A stretch of 64,000 nucleotides of DNA. Origin: Hyphomicrobiales bacterium. Lineage in GTDB: Bacteria; Pseudomonadota; Alphaproteobacteria; Rhizobiales; Xanthobacteraceae. Position numbers and translations under genes: made by a program. This document shows positions 49,060-56,942 of this stretch, piece after piece (position 1 is the first letter of the stretch; each line of letters begins with the position of its first letter). Below the pieces are notes generated by a model. That model made no database searches, was not told the origin of the DNA, and was given only the letters and a program-made list of their open reading frames with translations. The stretch spans positions 90,392 to 154,391 of the forward strand of contig JAFKKG010000025.1 in NCBI GenBank assembly GCA_017305715.1. Direction: 5' to 3'.

Positions 49060-49165
49060 GTCGTCCCGGCGAAGGCCCGGACCCATAACCACCGGCGGTG
49101 ATTGCCTGGCTCGCTGATCGTTGTCTTCTTTTTCCAGCAACGACCGGCTCAAGGCCGGGACGACA
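49060..49165. repeat. Dispersed inverted repeat (TGTCGTCCCGGC family)
   Basis: TGTCGTCCCGGC (49060-49071) and GCCGGGACGACA (49154-49165) are exact 12-nt complements at the ends of a 106-bp element. The interior includes GGACCCATAACCACCG, a sequence often seen in such Bradyrhizobium intergenic repeats. Confidence 0.75.
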
Positions 49166-49267
49166 ACGGCGCGCTTCACCTACCTGAACGCGCAGTTCAG
49201 CGAACATTCATCCCGGCGCGCTGAAACTCTTCCTCTCAAATCAACCGATCGCAGAGGAGGAGATGTC

Positions 49268-49591
49268 ATGGAACGCCGGCACTTTCTGAAACTCGCCTTT
49301 GGATTTGCGGCAGGCGGCGCAGCACTTGTCGCGAGCGCGCAGGCCGCGCCCCTGACGCCGCAGCCGCTGGTTCCGGATGGTCAACTGCCTGTTCAGGATG
49401 CCCATCCCGCGGTCACCACAGGTGATGAAGTCGATCGGCTCAAGCCGGAAGAAGTGCGCTGGGGCCGCCGTCGCTGGCGTCGCAGACATTGGGGCTGGCG
49501 TCGCCGCCGCCATTGGGGTTGGCGCCGCAGGCGTTGGGGCTGGCGTCGCCGCTGGCACCGTCGCCGCTTCTGGCGCCGCCGCCGCTGGTGA
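49268..49591 (+). CDS. Tat-signal mini-protein with Trp/Arg-rich C-terminal tail
   Basis: 107 residues from ATG at 49268, with GAGGAG 7 nt upstream. The N-terminus ERRHFLKLAFG fits the twin-arginine consensus (RRxFLK), followed by a hydrophobic stretch and cleavage near AQA. A Pro-rich linker (about 28-63) leads to a 44-residue tail (64-107) made of 25 Arg, 11 Trp, 4 Gly, 3 His and 1 Phe, with HWGWRRRR repeated. Such composition is typical of membrane-active cationic peptides. Export by Tat is an inference. The role, whether structural, RNA- or heme-binding, or antimicrobial, is unknown. Confidence 0.8.
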   Translation: MERRHFLKLAFGFAAGGAALVASAQAAPLTPQPLVPDGQLPVQDAHPAVTTGDEVDRLKPEEVRWGRRRWRRRHWGWRRRRHWGWRRRRWGWRRRWHRRRFWRRRRW

Positions 49592-49598
49592 GGCGAGG

Positions 49599-49621
49599 GG
49601 GGATTGCCTTTCGCAATCCCC
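49599..49621 (+). terminator. Hairpin downstream of the Trp/Arg-rich gene
   Basis: GGGGATTGC and GCAATCCCC form a perfect 9-bp stem with a CTTTC loop, 7 nt after the stop codon. Only a short pyrimidine run follows (GCTTCTCC), so it is a weak or factor-aided terminator candidate. Confidence 0.55.
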
Positions 49622-49686
49622 GCTTCTCCAATGGCCTTGATGCCAAACCGTGCCGACGTCGTTTCGAATACTGGTAGATCCCTGAT

Positions 49687-50715
49687 TCAGGGAACCCAGT
49701 GGACCATGGGTAGCCCTGGAACCGGAGAGCGGAAATACGGGATGCGTGTGCCGAGCAGGCTGCCCAAATACACGGTTTGCAAATCCGGCCCGCCGAAAGT
49801 GACGCTGGCCATCCACGGCGCGATCTGCCCTTGCGTGCGCTGCATGTCCTCGGCGCGAACCGTACCCTCGTGCATGCGCTTCATAAGATTGGCGCTCGCT
49901 TCGGGATCTCCGTCATCCAGCAGCAGGAGCTTGTCGCCCTGCGGCGTCAGCGCAATCAACTGGTCGACCTGGATGAGTGTGCACCAGAGATTCCCGTATG
50001 CATCGAAGGCAATGCCGTCGGGATTGCCGCCCAGGTGCGACGGACCGAATGTCTCACGATCGGTCAACCGCACGCCAGAGCGGTCTGACTCGTCCAGCCG
50101 CATGCGGGTGATATGCGGGCCGGTGGTCTCGACGATGTAAAGCCATTCCTCCTTTTCATCCAACCGGACCTCATTTGTGAAATAGAAATTGTCCGCGACC
50201 ACCCGCAGACCTCCCTCGTCGACAACGGCTACATAACCGTCACGAACACGGCTGCTCACGGCGGCCGTCCAGGGGTTCACGCGGGTCGAGACCGTCAGCC
50301 AGATGCGGTTGCGCGAGTCGCGCAGCACGAAATTCACTTTGCCGATCGGCATGCCGTCGATCCGGTCATATAGCGTGCGTGTACGGCCGTCCCTGGTCAT
50401 GACCTCCAGCAGGTCCGTGCCGAAATTCGAGATCAGAATGTCGCCGTTGGCGGCGAAGGCCAGGCCATTCGGCAAGGTGCCTTGCGTGAAGCTGGTCCCG
50501 ACGTCGTTCTTGTCCGCGGCCAGGTCCATGCGCTGGCCGATGAACTGCTGCGAGCCATCGGGCGCAATTCGCATGACGCCGCCACGGCCGTCCGCCGACC
50601 ACAGGGTGCCGTCGCGCTCGGCCAGGATGCACTCGGGCCGCTGCAGGTCCGTGCCGATATATCGGATGGCGGCGCGGTCCACCGAGAAGCCGGTGAGGGG
50701 GTTGAGGTCGGTCAT
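49687..50715 (-). CDS. SMP-30/gluconolactonase-family protein
   Basis: 342 residues. Six-bladed propeller signatures are visible: LQRPECILAERDGTLWSADGRGG (metal Glu), LPNGLAFAANGDILISNFGTD, WLTVSTRV, NFYFTNEVRLDEKEEWLYIVET (metal Asn/Asp region) and GGNPDGIAFDAYGNLW (metal Asp). The family hydrolyses lactones with a divalent metal. Its start overlaps the hydrolase stop by 4 nt (ATGA, 50712-50715), so it is the last gene of a tctC-hydrolase-lactonase operon. The physiological lactone is unknown. Confidence 0.85.
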   Translation of the reverse strand: MTDLNPLTGFSVDRAAIRYIGTDLQRPECILAERDGTLWSADGRGGVMRIAPDGSQQFIGQRMDLAADKNDVGTSFTQGTLPNGLAFAANGDILISNFGTDLLEVMTRDGRTRTLYDRIDGMPIGKVNFVLRDSRNRIWLTVSTRVNPWTAAVSSRVRDGYVAVVDEGGLRVVADNFYFTNEVRLDEKEEWLYIVETTGPHITRMRLDESDRSGVRLTDRETFGPSHLGGNPDGIAFDAYGNLWCTLIQVDQLIALTPQGDKLLLLDDGDPEASANLMKRMHEGTVRAEDMQRTQGQIAPWMASVTFGGPDLQTVYLGSLLGTRIPYFRSPVPGLPMVHWVP

Positions 50716-51902
50716 TCCTGCGATACTCCTTCGAGGCTGCGAGCGAGGCCAGGTCGGCTTGCGCCCAGCACGTCGACGATCCAGTCCGCCATGTAGTCGA
50801 CGCCAACCGTGGCATTGTCAATTTGACAATGCTCGCAGCCGCCTTCGTCTTCCGTAAAGATCTTGAGCTTCCGGTTGGGGCTATTCACGGCGCCGTCATA
50901 GGTGCGATGTGCGTGTTCGACCGGAATTTGCCGATCCTTCTCGCCATGAACCACCAGAAGGGGGCATGTGATCTTGTCGACCACACCCTCGAGCGTCATT
51001 CTCCTGGTCACCGCGAGTACGCCTTCCACTGTCTCCTGGCCGAATACCCATTTGACATGAGCGGCCCAGTCGGAAACCGACAAGGCCGAACGCGCGCCAC
51101 GCACGCGCTGCTGGGTTATCTCGCCGTAATCGAACAATGCTCCCCATGCGACGCAGCACGCAAATCGCTTCTCGAAGGCGGCCGCGCGGGGCGCGTAATA
51201 CCCGCCAAGGCTGAGGGCGATCATGCCGATCCGCCCGCGGTCGACGTCGGATCGGGTTTCCAGATAGTCCACGCAGGCCTTTGCGGGCTGCTCGGTTTCC
51301 GGCTCGCTCGTCATGTTCCGCAGTCGTAGCGCTTCGCCCACCCCGGGATGATCAACCAGCAGAACGGATATTCCGCGTTCGGCGAGCTGGCTGGCCACGC
51401 CGCGCATATGCAGCAGTTCTTTTGTGACATCGAGACCGTCGAAATGGACCATGCACGGCGCCGGACTGCTCACGCCTTTCGCCTTCACAAAGAGGGCAGG
51501 CATGCTTGCGCCGCGAAACGGCACCTCGACGAATTCGATGTTCTCCCCGGCCAGCTCGGTGCTCTTCCTGAAATAGGCCAGCGCCTGTTTGTATGTCTCC
51601 AGCCGTTCCGCGCCCGCGTCGGCATTACGTTCCGACATGAACGAATAAAGGCTTGCCCGCTGGTAGCGTCTGGCCGCACTGCGGTGATGACCGGCCGCCT
51701 CTTCGATTTGAGCATAACCTGCGACCCTGTTCGCAAGTGTCGCCCACGATGCAGACCATGCAGCATTGGCTTTTGCACCTTCCTTCTCGCGGGGCAGAAG
51801 CGGCCGGCACACGGTATCGATCTCCGACATCACGCCGCCGGCATTGATCGCCATCACCACAGCCAGGTTCCAGGCATAATTGGTCGGAAAATATTCGAAC
51901 AT
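50712..51902 (-). CDS. FrsA/DHPON-hydrolase-like alpha/beta hydrolase (operon copy)
   Basis: 396 residues. A helical N-terminal cap region (about 1-130) precedes an alpha/beta hydrolase core with CMVHFDGLDVTKE (oxyanion), DHPGVGEALRLRN, the nucleophile elbow ALSLGGYYAPR, HGEKDRQIP (Asp) and a late His in the ENEGGCEHC-like segment (EDEGGCEHC). The layout resembles 2,6-dihydroxypseudooxynicotine hydrolase and FrsA, enzymes that cleave C-C or ester bonds. It lies between tctC and the lactonase. AGAGGA precedes the start. A second, more distant family member is at 54127-55179. Confidence 0.82.
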   Translation of the reverse strand: MFEYFPTNYAWNLAVVMAINAGGVMSEIDTVCRPLLPREKEGAKANAAWSASWATLANRVAGYAQIEEAAGHHRSAARRYQRASLYSFMSERNADAGAERLETYKQALAYFRKSTELAGENIEFVEVPFRGASMPALFVKAKGVSSPAPCMVHFDGLDVTKELLHMRGVASQLAERGISVLLVDHPGVGEALRLRNMTSEPETEQPAKACVDYLETRSDVDRGRIGMIALSLGGYYAPRAAAFEKRFACCVAWGALFDYGEITQQRVRGARSALSVSDWAAHVKWVFGQETVEGVLAVTRRMTLEGVVDKITCPLLVVHGEKDRQIPVEHAHRTYDGAVNSPNRKLKIFTEDEGGCEHCQIDNATVGVDYMADWIVDVLGASRPGLARSLEGVSQE

Positions 51903-51974
51903 GTCTTGCGTGTCCTCTGTTTGGCGGCAGGGGCCGAAGATCGGCGGCCGCTGGGATGATCGTAGAAAACGGCG

Positions 51975-52937
51975 TCAGTCGAGGGATATGCCAAGTGGCG
52001 CGAGCTGCTTCCTGTAGCGCTCGATCTCCGCTGCCACGTAGGCCGAGAGCTCCGCGGGCGTCGACGCTACCGGCGTCAGCCCCAATATCCGTGTCCTGGC
52101 GAGGTATTCCGGCCGCCGGATCGCGGCGGCGACATCCGCCTGCAGCTTCTGCGCCGTCTCCGCGGGCATGCCAGCGGGACCAAAAAGGCCGGTCCAGGCC
52201 GCAACGTCAGCCTCCGCGAATCCCAATTCGGCAAAGCTCGGTACGTCCGGAAGGTCACTGACCCGCGCGGTCCCGGAGATCGCAAGCGCCTTGGCCGTTC
52301 CTTCCTGCAGGTAGGGCCGGGCCAGGGTCGTTCCAAGGAAGATCGCATCGATGCGACCCGCGATCAGGTCTGTCATCGGAGAACCCTTGTAAGGTACGTG
52401 CAGCATATCGATGCCGGCTGCCCGCGCGAACAGCGCACCCACCAGATGCGTCGTATTGCCAATACCGGCTGAAGCGTAAGTGAGCGCACCCGGCTTGTCG
52501 CGCGCCGCCTGAATGAACTGTTGGACGGTCTTGTACGGAGATTCCGGTCCGACCAGCAAAAGGAATCCCGGAGATTCGCTGACCTGCGTAATGGCCGTGA
52601 AGTCACGCATCGAGTCATAGGGAAGTTTCTTGTAGAGCACCGCGTTGGTCGTGTGTCCGCCCGTCGTGAGAAGCAGTACCGATCCGTCGGGTTTGGCGCG
52701 CGCAACTTCGCTTGTTCCGATGATGCCGCCTGCTCCGGGCTTGTTGTCGACAATATACGTGCGGCCGGTGACGAGCCGCAGACTCTCGACCAGCGCGCGC
52801 GTCGGAACATCCAATGGACTGCCGGCAGCAAACGGTACGACGATCCGAACCAGATCGCGCTGGGCTTCAGCCGGCGTCGAGACGAGCGCCGAGACCAAGG
52901 CGGCTGCCGCGAACAGAAAACCCGGGATATTTCGCAT
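51975..52937 (-). CDS. Bug-family (TctC-like) periplasmic substrate-binding protein
   Basis: 320 residues with a signal peptide (to about AEA-Q). Bug signatures are seen: IVVPFAAGSPLDVPTRAL, YIVDNKPGAGGIIGTSEVARAKPDGSVLLL, TYASAGIGNTTHLVGALFA, HVPYKGSPMTDLIAGRIDAIF. Such proteins bind carboxylates or aromatic acids, and many are orphans without TctAB membrane partners, as here. It opens the minus-strand operon with the hydrolase and the lactonase. A 17-nt motif shared with another promoter lies 84 nt upstream. Confidence 0.9.
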   Translation of the reverse strand: MRNIPGFLFAAAALVSALVSTPAEAQRDLVRIVVPFAAGSPLDVPTRALVESLRLVTGRTYIVDNKPGAGGIIGTSEVARAKPDGSVLLLTTGGHTTNAVLYKKLPYDSMRDFTAITQVSESPGFLLLVGPESPYKTVQQFIQAARDKPGALTYASAGIGNTTHLVGALFARAAGIDMLHVPYKGSPMTDLIAGRIDAIFLGTTLARPYLQEGTAKALAISGTARVSDLPDVPSFAELGFAEADVAAWTGLFGPAGMPAETAQKLQADVAAAIRRPEYLARTRILGLTPVASTPAELSAYVAAEIERYRKQLAPLGISLD

Positions 52938-53021
52938 GACAAGCCGTCCTCCCCGATCGCAGGTCGCCTGGAACGTTGCGCCGCGTTGGAGACAGGATGC
53001 TCATCTATCGAGACATATTAA

Positions 53022-53038
53022 AAATAGATATTGGTGAT
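53022..53038 (-). promoter_or_regulatory. Candidate LysR operator upstream of the tctC operon
   Basis: AAATAGATATTGGTGAT on the plus strand, i.e. ATCACCAATATCTATTT read towards tctC. The identical 17-mer lies in the LysR/hydrolase promoter region at 54045-54061, in the same orientation relative to its downstream hydrolase gene. It contains T-N11-A, the LysR-box pattern. Confidence 0.65.
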
Positions 53039-53078
53039 GGCTTGGATAGTATTCGGCGATATCTGAATTCCCGATGCT

Positions 53079-54008
53079 TCAAGCTCGCTCGGGAATCGGC
53101 AACGCCCGCAGCATATCGGGCCGGGAAGCGCACAATTGCTGGACTTCCTGATTGATCATTTCCGTCAGGGCGCGGGCCGCCTGGGTCAATGGCCGGTCCC
53201 GGTGATGAAAGAGGCCTCGAGAAATGGAAAGGCCGTTGAGCGGGGCGCCGGTGAATTTTGGTGAAGCAAGTTCTCGATCGATCGGCGACGGCGGCGTTAC
53301 GAGGAACCCCACGCCGGCGTAGAGCGCCGCCCTGGCAGCCGTGAAGGAGTCGGCCTCGGCGATGACCCGAAGACGGAAGTCGGATTTGGCTTGATGCCGC
53401 TCGAGCAAGGTTCGCATGAAGCTTCCGATAACGAGCGGAAGGTCATTCAAGGCTTTCGGCTCAAGCCGCCGCCGCTTGCGGAACGGCCAAGCCTCCGATC
53501 TCCCTATCAGCCACATCGTTTCTTCGAATAGCGGTTTAAAAACAAGATCGGGATGCTGGGCCTCGCAGCTCATGATGCCGATATCGATCCGGCCGGCGAG
53601 CAACGCTTCGCGGACGGCTGGAGAATAATCCTCCTGCAGGTGCAACTCGACGCGCGGATACCGAGCGACGCTTTTGGTAAGCAGGCTGCCGATAAACAGG
53701 CTTCCGACTGAGGGCGGGAATCCAATTCCGACCTGGCCCGCCGGCACGCCTCGCTGCGAACGGACCTCGGTTTCGAGCTGCGTTGTCATTCGCAGGATCA
53801 ACTCGGCCCGTTCGAGAACGAGGAGGCCGGCCTCGGTCGGCTCGACTCCGCGCCTGTGGCGCATCAGGAGAGGTTCTCCGAGTCTCTCTTCGAGCAGTTG
53901 AATGCGCCGGGAGAGTGCCGGCTGAACCACGCCAAGCGAAACGGCTGCCTTGGAGATGCTCCGCTGCCGTGCGGTCTCGACGAAGTAACGCAGCGATACG
54001 AAATCCAT
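53079..54008 (-). CDS. LysR-family transcriptional regulator
   Basis: 309 residues from ATG at 54008 (MDFVSLRYFVETARQRS); the in-frame codons upstream cover the promoter region and are rejected. The N-terminal winged helix has SISKAAVSLGVVQPALSRRIQLLEERLGEPLL, the classic LysR helix-turn-helix. The effector domain (about 90-300) follows. It lies upstream of the tctC operon on the same strand and divergent from the second hydrolase gene. A shared 17-nt motif in both target promoters makes it the likely regulator of this module. The inducer is unknown. Confidence 0.9.
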   Translation of the reverse strand: MDFVSLRYFVETARQRSISKAAVSLGVVQPALSRRIQLLEERLGEPLLMRHRRGVEPTEAGLLVLERAELILRMTTQLETEVRSQRGVPAGQVGIGFPPSVGSLFIGSLLTKSVARYPRVELHLQEDYSPAVREALLAGRIDIGIMSCEAQHPDLVFKPLFEETMWLIGRSEAWPFRKRRRLEPKALNDLPLVIGSFMRTLLERHQAKSDFRLRVIAEADSFTAARAALYAGVGFLVTPPSPIDRELASPKFTGAPLNGLSISRGLFHHRDRPLTQAARALTEMINQEVQQLCASRPDMLRALPIPERA

Positions 54009-54044
54009 CAGGCGCTCCAGATATGCCGGTGTAGCATGTGTAAT

Positions 54045-54061
54045 ATCACCAATATCTATTT
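54045..54061 (+). promoter_or_regulatory. Candidate LysR operator between lysR and the second hydrolase
   Basis: ATCACCAATATCTATTT, 66-82 nt upstream of the hydrolase ATG and 37-53 nt upstream of the lysR start on the other strand. It is identical (as complement) to 53022-53038. It sits in an AT-rich patch with a preceding AATATC repeat (54042-54047) and a downstream GATATC. Confidence 0.65.
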
Positions 54062-54126
54062 CCAAGATATCAAAAATGCTGCGAATGGTCCCGTGCTCCA
54101 GCAAGGAGCGGGGAGCCGAGCAAAAC

Positions 54127-55179
54127 ATGAGCTACGAGTGGCCGATTGATCCCGCCGAGTTTTTCACTGAGCGTCGTCCGCAGATGCTGCGAATGGGCCT
54201 GTCGGAGGCTGACGTGAATAGCGTTCAGCACGCGGTGAAAGAGATGTGGAAGGATTCACCTGGCGGGTGGGTTTACGAATGGTCGGAGCTGGCCCGCAAG
54301 TATGCCGAGGCCGGACGAAGCGACATGGCGGCCCAAGCCTATGGATGGGCCAAGTTTCCGACGCTGGCCAACGCGGCAATGCGCACCGCGCTGGCCAATC
54401 AATTGGAGCAATATTTACGCGCTGCCGCAGACTTTCCCGTGCGCTTCGAACGTCGCGTGCTCGATCTTCCGCACCAGGGCGAAAGCACGCCCGTTCCCGT
54501 TCACATCTTTGCCGCCGAAGGGCTGGCGGCGGATGCGCCTGCGATCGTCGCGAGCGGAGGCGTCGATAGTTGGAAAATGGACCTTCACGGTATCTTTGTC
54601 GCTCTGGCGACGACCAAAATCGCGCGCATCGTGACTTTCGATATCGCGGGCACGGGGGAATCCCGCGTTCCCATGACCCCTGCCGGCGGGGCGCAGATCG
54701 TTGACGGTCTTGTCGCGGAAGCGCGCAGGATGGGGGCGCGAAAGGTCGCCCATCTCGGCATTTCGATGGGCGGCTATTATTCGGCGAGATCCGGCCTTGC
54801 CGGAAAGGTCGATGCTGCCATCGTCCTTGGAGGACCTGTGGAGTCAGCCTTCACGTCGGATCGCCGTTACCAGTTTGGGATGTACGATATCGTGGGCAAC
54901 GCGTTGGGCTTCAACCAAAGGCCCGAACCGGCCGAGATCCAAACCCGCCGCAGCGAATTTTCGCTCCGTCCATTGCTCGATCAGGATCTCAATGCGCCCA
55001 TGCTGGTGATCAATGGCGCCGACGATGTGCATATTCCGCAACAGGATACGCTGGTGTTCCAGGGACGCCGCGACACCGACGTTCACCTGCTCCCGGACAC
55101 GGGCCACTGCGCCGTAACGAAGCTTCCGGAGGCGATGATGATCATGATGGGCTGGCTGACAGAGAAGCTCAAGGTCTGA
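54127..55179 (+). CDS. FrsA/DHPON-hydrolase-like alpha/beta hydrolase (divergent copy)
   Basis: 350 residues from ATG at 54127 (MSYEWPIDPAEFF), with GGGGAG about 12 nt upstream. A helical cap region (1-115) is followed by the hydrolase core: VASGGVDSWKMDLHG, FDIAGTGESRVPM, nucleophile elbow LGISMGGYYSARSG, INGADDVHIP (Asp) and PDTGHCAVTKLPE (His). The layout and the SxGGYY elbow relate it to the hydrolase at 50712-51902, although the two differ much in sequence. It is divergent from the LysR gene and ends at a strong terminator. Confidence 0.83.
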   Translation: MSYEWPIDPAEFFTERRPQMLRMGLSEADVNSVQHAVKEMWKDSPGGWVYEWSELARKYAEAGRSDMAAQAYGWAKFPTLANAAMRTALANQLEQYLRAAADFPVRFERRVLDLPHQGESTPVPVHIFAAEGLAADAPAIVASGGVDSWKMDLHGIFVALATTKIARIVTFDIAGTGESRVPMTPAGGAQIVDGLVAEARRMGARKVAHLGISMGGYYSARSGLAGKVDAAIVLGGPVESAFTSDRRYQFGMYDIVGNALGFNQRPEPAEIQTRRSEFSLRPLLDQDLNAPMLVINGADDVHIPQQDTLVFQGRRDTDVHLLPDTGHCAVTKLPEAMMIMMGWLTEKLKV

Positions 55180-55219
55180 CCGCGGCTGCCGAACAAGCCG
55201 CCATGTTCGGGGCCCAAAT

Positions 55220-55247
55220 AAAAAGCCCCGCCGGAGCGGGGCTTTTT
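55220..55247. terminator. Bidirectional intrinsic terminator
   Basis: AAAAAGCCCCGC and GCGGGGCTTTTT form a 12-bp perfect stem with a CGGA loop; the A-run and T-run make it work on both strands. It separates the plus-strand hydrolase from the convergent mini-protein gene. Confidence 0.93.
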
Positions 55248-55261
55248 CGAACCGTGGAGGT

Positions 55262-55504
55262 TCAGAAGGGGCGGCAACGTCCGTAACGCCACGCAAAGCC
55301 GCGGGGGCAGACGCGGCCCGGACGCACCACGACAACCGGTGGCGCCACAACGCGCGGCGGAACTACGACGACACGGCCGCGATTGGGCTGGCAGCCGCCA
55401 TAGGGACCGCGATGATACCCGGGGCCGCATCCGCCCGCGGCGTTGGCCGCGCTGAAGCTTGCAAAGGACGCCGCGACCAAAACTGCTGCGAAAAGGTATT
55501 TCAT
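55262..55504 (-). CDS. Small secreted GCG_CRPN-like protein
   Basis: 80 residues with a signal peptide (to about ANA-A, residue 22). The mature chain begins GGCGPGYHRGPYGGCQPNRG, close to the GCG...CRPN prefix motif of short secreted rhizobial proteins (with Gln for Arg). A Val/Pro-rich middle (VVVVPPRVVAPPVVVV) follows, and the end has CPRGFAWRYGRCRPF with two more Cys. Four Cys suggest disulfides in the periplasm or outside the cell. The function is unknown. Confidence 0.8.
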   Translation of the reverse strand: MKYLFAAVLVAASFASFSAANAAGGCGPGYHRGPYGGCQPNRGRVVVVPPRVVAPPVVVVRPGRVCPRGFAWRYGRCRPF

Positions 55505-55683
55505 GTTTTCTCCGATTTTTCGCCGCCACGCGGCACGGTCCCGAACCTAGTCAGGGAGACCTGAATGGAAAATGAATGTTGTTGATTCGGGACGGCGCGG
55601 CAACAAATCGCCGGTTGCGTCGCCGTCACAAAACATTGGCTGCGCCTTATTTGCGGCCAATTCGTAAACGGGTTCGACTCGAA

Positions 55684-56382
55684 CTAGGCTTCGCTCGCAC
55701 CGAACAACGCCGAAAATTTCTTCTCGCCGGTGCGGGTGAAATTGACGACGCGGCTGCCCGGCGCCGGATCGCGCGCAGCCCAGTTCAGTTCGGTGAAGCG
55801 GCTCATCACGGCAGCGCCCAGCGTGCCGGCGAGGTGATGGCGCCGTTCGCTCCAGTCGAGGCAGGCCTTGCAGACCGGCCGGCGTGGATGGGCCAGCGTA
55901 TCGGCATCGATCTGCAGCGCCTTCGCCATGAATCGCTTGCCTTCTTGGGTCAGCTCGATGGCTTCCTTGGTTTGCCGGACCAGCTTCTGCTTCTTCATGC
56001 TGTCGAGCATCTGCACGCCGAGATCGCCGGCGAGATGGTCGTAGCAGATCCGCGCGCGCCGCAGCGCCGGTTCCTTCGGCCCGGTGCGCACGCGCGTGTG
56101 ACCGGCGCGCTCCGCGAGCCCGGCCAGGCCTTCGAGCACGCCGGCGACATCGGGGTCGGTCAGGCGATAATAGCGGTGCCGGCCCTGCTTCTCCTGCTCG
56201 ATCAGGCCGCCGGCTTCCAGTTTGGCCAGATGCGAACTCGCCGTCTGCGGCGTGATCCCGGCCTCATGCGCGAGCTCGGTCGCGGTCAGCGCGCGGCCGG
56301 TCATCAACCCCGTCAGCATGTTGGCGCGCGCGGGATCGCCGACCAGGGAGGCGACCATCGCGATATCGGGACCTGCTTTCAT
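55684..56382 (-). CDS. ArsR-family transcriptional regulator
   Basis: 232 residues. The N-terminal winged helix (about 10-75) has SLVGDPARANMLTGLM, LTATELAHEAGITPQTASSHLAKLEAGGLIEQ and the wing GRHRYYRLTD, typical of ArsR/SmtB. The long C-terminal extension (about 95-232), with ARICYDHLAGDLGVQML and CKACLDWSERRHHLAGTLG, is found in a subset of ArsR-like regulators. The CxxC in the tail could bind metal or sense redox state. It is divergent from the NIPSNAP gene; a palindromic repeat lies in between. Confidence 0.88.
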   Translation of the reverse strand: MKAGPDIAMVASLVGDPARANMLTGLMTGRALTATELAHEAGITPQTASSHLAKLEAGGLIEQEKQGRHRYYRLTDPDVAGVLEGLAGLAERAGHTRVRTGPKEPALRRARICYDHLAGDLGVQMLDSMKKQKLVRQTKEAIELTQEGKRFMAKALQIDADTLAHPRRPVCKACLDWSERRHHLAGTLGAAVMSRFTELNWAARDPAPGSRVVNFTRTGEKKFSALFGASEA

Positions 56383-56449
56383 AGTTCGATGATAGCCGAA
56401 GCATCGACGTCCGGCAAGCGGCTATTCTCGACGGCGCAACACAGGCTCG

Positions 56450-56531
56450 GTCATTGCAAGCGAAGCGAAGCAATCCATCGCGCGACACGCGGAGAATGGA
56501 TTGCTTCGTCGCTTTGCTCCTCGCAATGACG
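56450..56531. repeat. Dispersed palindromic repeat (CATTGCGAG family), copy 2
   Basis: GTCATTGCAAGCGAAGCGAA with GCAATCCAT on the left arm, and ATGGATTGCTTCGTCGC with TCGCAATGACG on the right, form a long imperfect hairpin. The arms match those of the element at 27129-27202. It ends about 10 nt before the ribosome site of the next gene. Confidence 0.8.
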
Positions 56532-56551
56532 CGGACAGACAGGAGAGAAGC

Positions 56552-56860
56552 ATGACCGTCACCGTTTTCATCCGCTACCAGCTCGATCCGTTCAAGCGCG
56601 CGATGTTCGAGGAATATTCGAAAAACTGGCTCAGCATCATTCCGAAATGCGGCGGCGACCTCGTCGGCTACTGGATGCCGCATGAAGGCACCAACAACAT
56701 CGCCTTTGCGCTGATCTCGTTCGACAGCCTTGCAGGCTACGAGAACTACCGGGCGCGGCTGCGCGCCGACAGGGAAGGCATGGCCAATTTTGACTTCGCC
56801 GAGGAGAACAAATTCATCCTCGCCGAGGAGCGCACGTTCCTGCGCAAGGTCTTGGCGTGA
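56552..56860 (+). CDS. NIPSNAP-family protein
   Basis: 102 residues from ATG at 56552 ([13 protein letters not shown]), with AGGAGAG 5 nt upstream; a longer upstream start runs through the repeat and is rejected. The sequence [42 protein letters not shown]...[15 protein letters not shown] is typical of NIPSNAP dimeric alpha/beta-barrel proteins. The function in bacteria is unknown. It lies upstream of the PEP-mutase-family gene. Confidence 0.85.
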   Translation: MTVTVFIRYQLDPFKRAMFEEYSKNWLSIIPKCGGDLVGYWMPHEGTNNIAFALISFDSLAGYENYRARLRADREGMANFDFAEENKFILAEERTFLRKVLA

Positions 56861-56942
56861 AAGCTGTTGGCGTGATGCGTCTGGCAGAGAAGGCGTGGCG
56901 TCACTATGTTGGCGGCGCCAACAAACAACCCGGGGAATGAAC

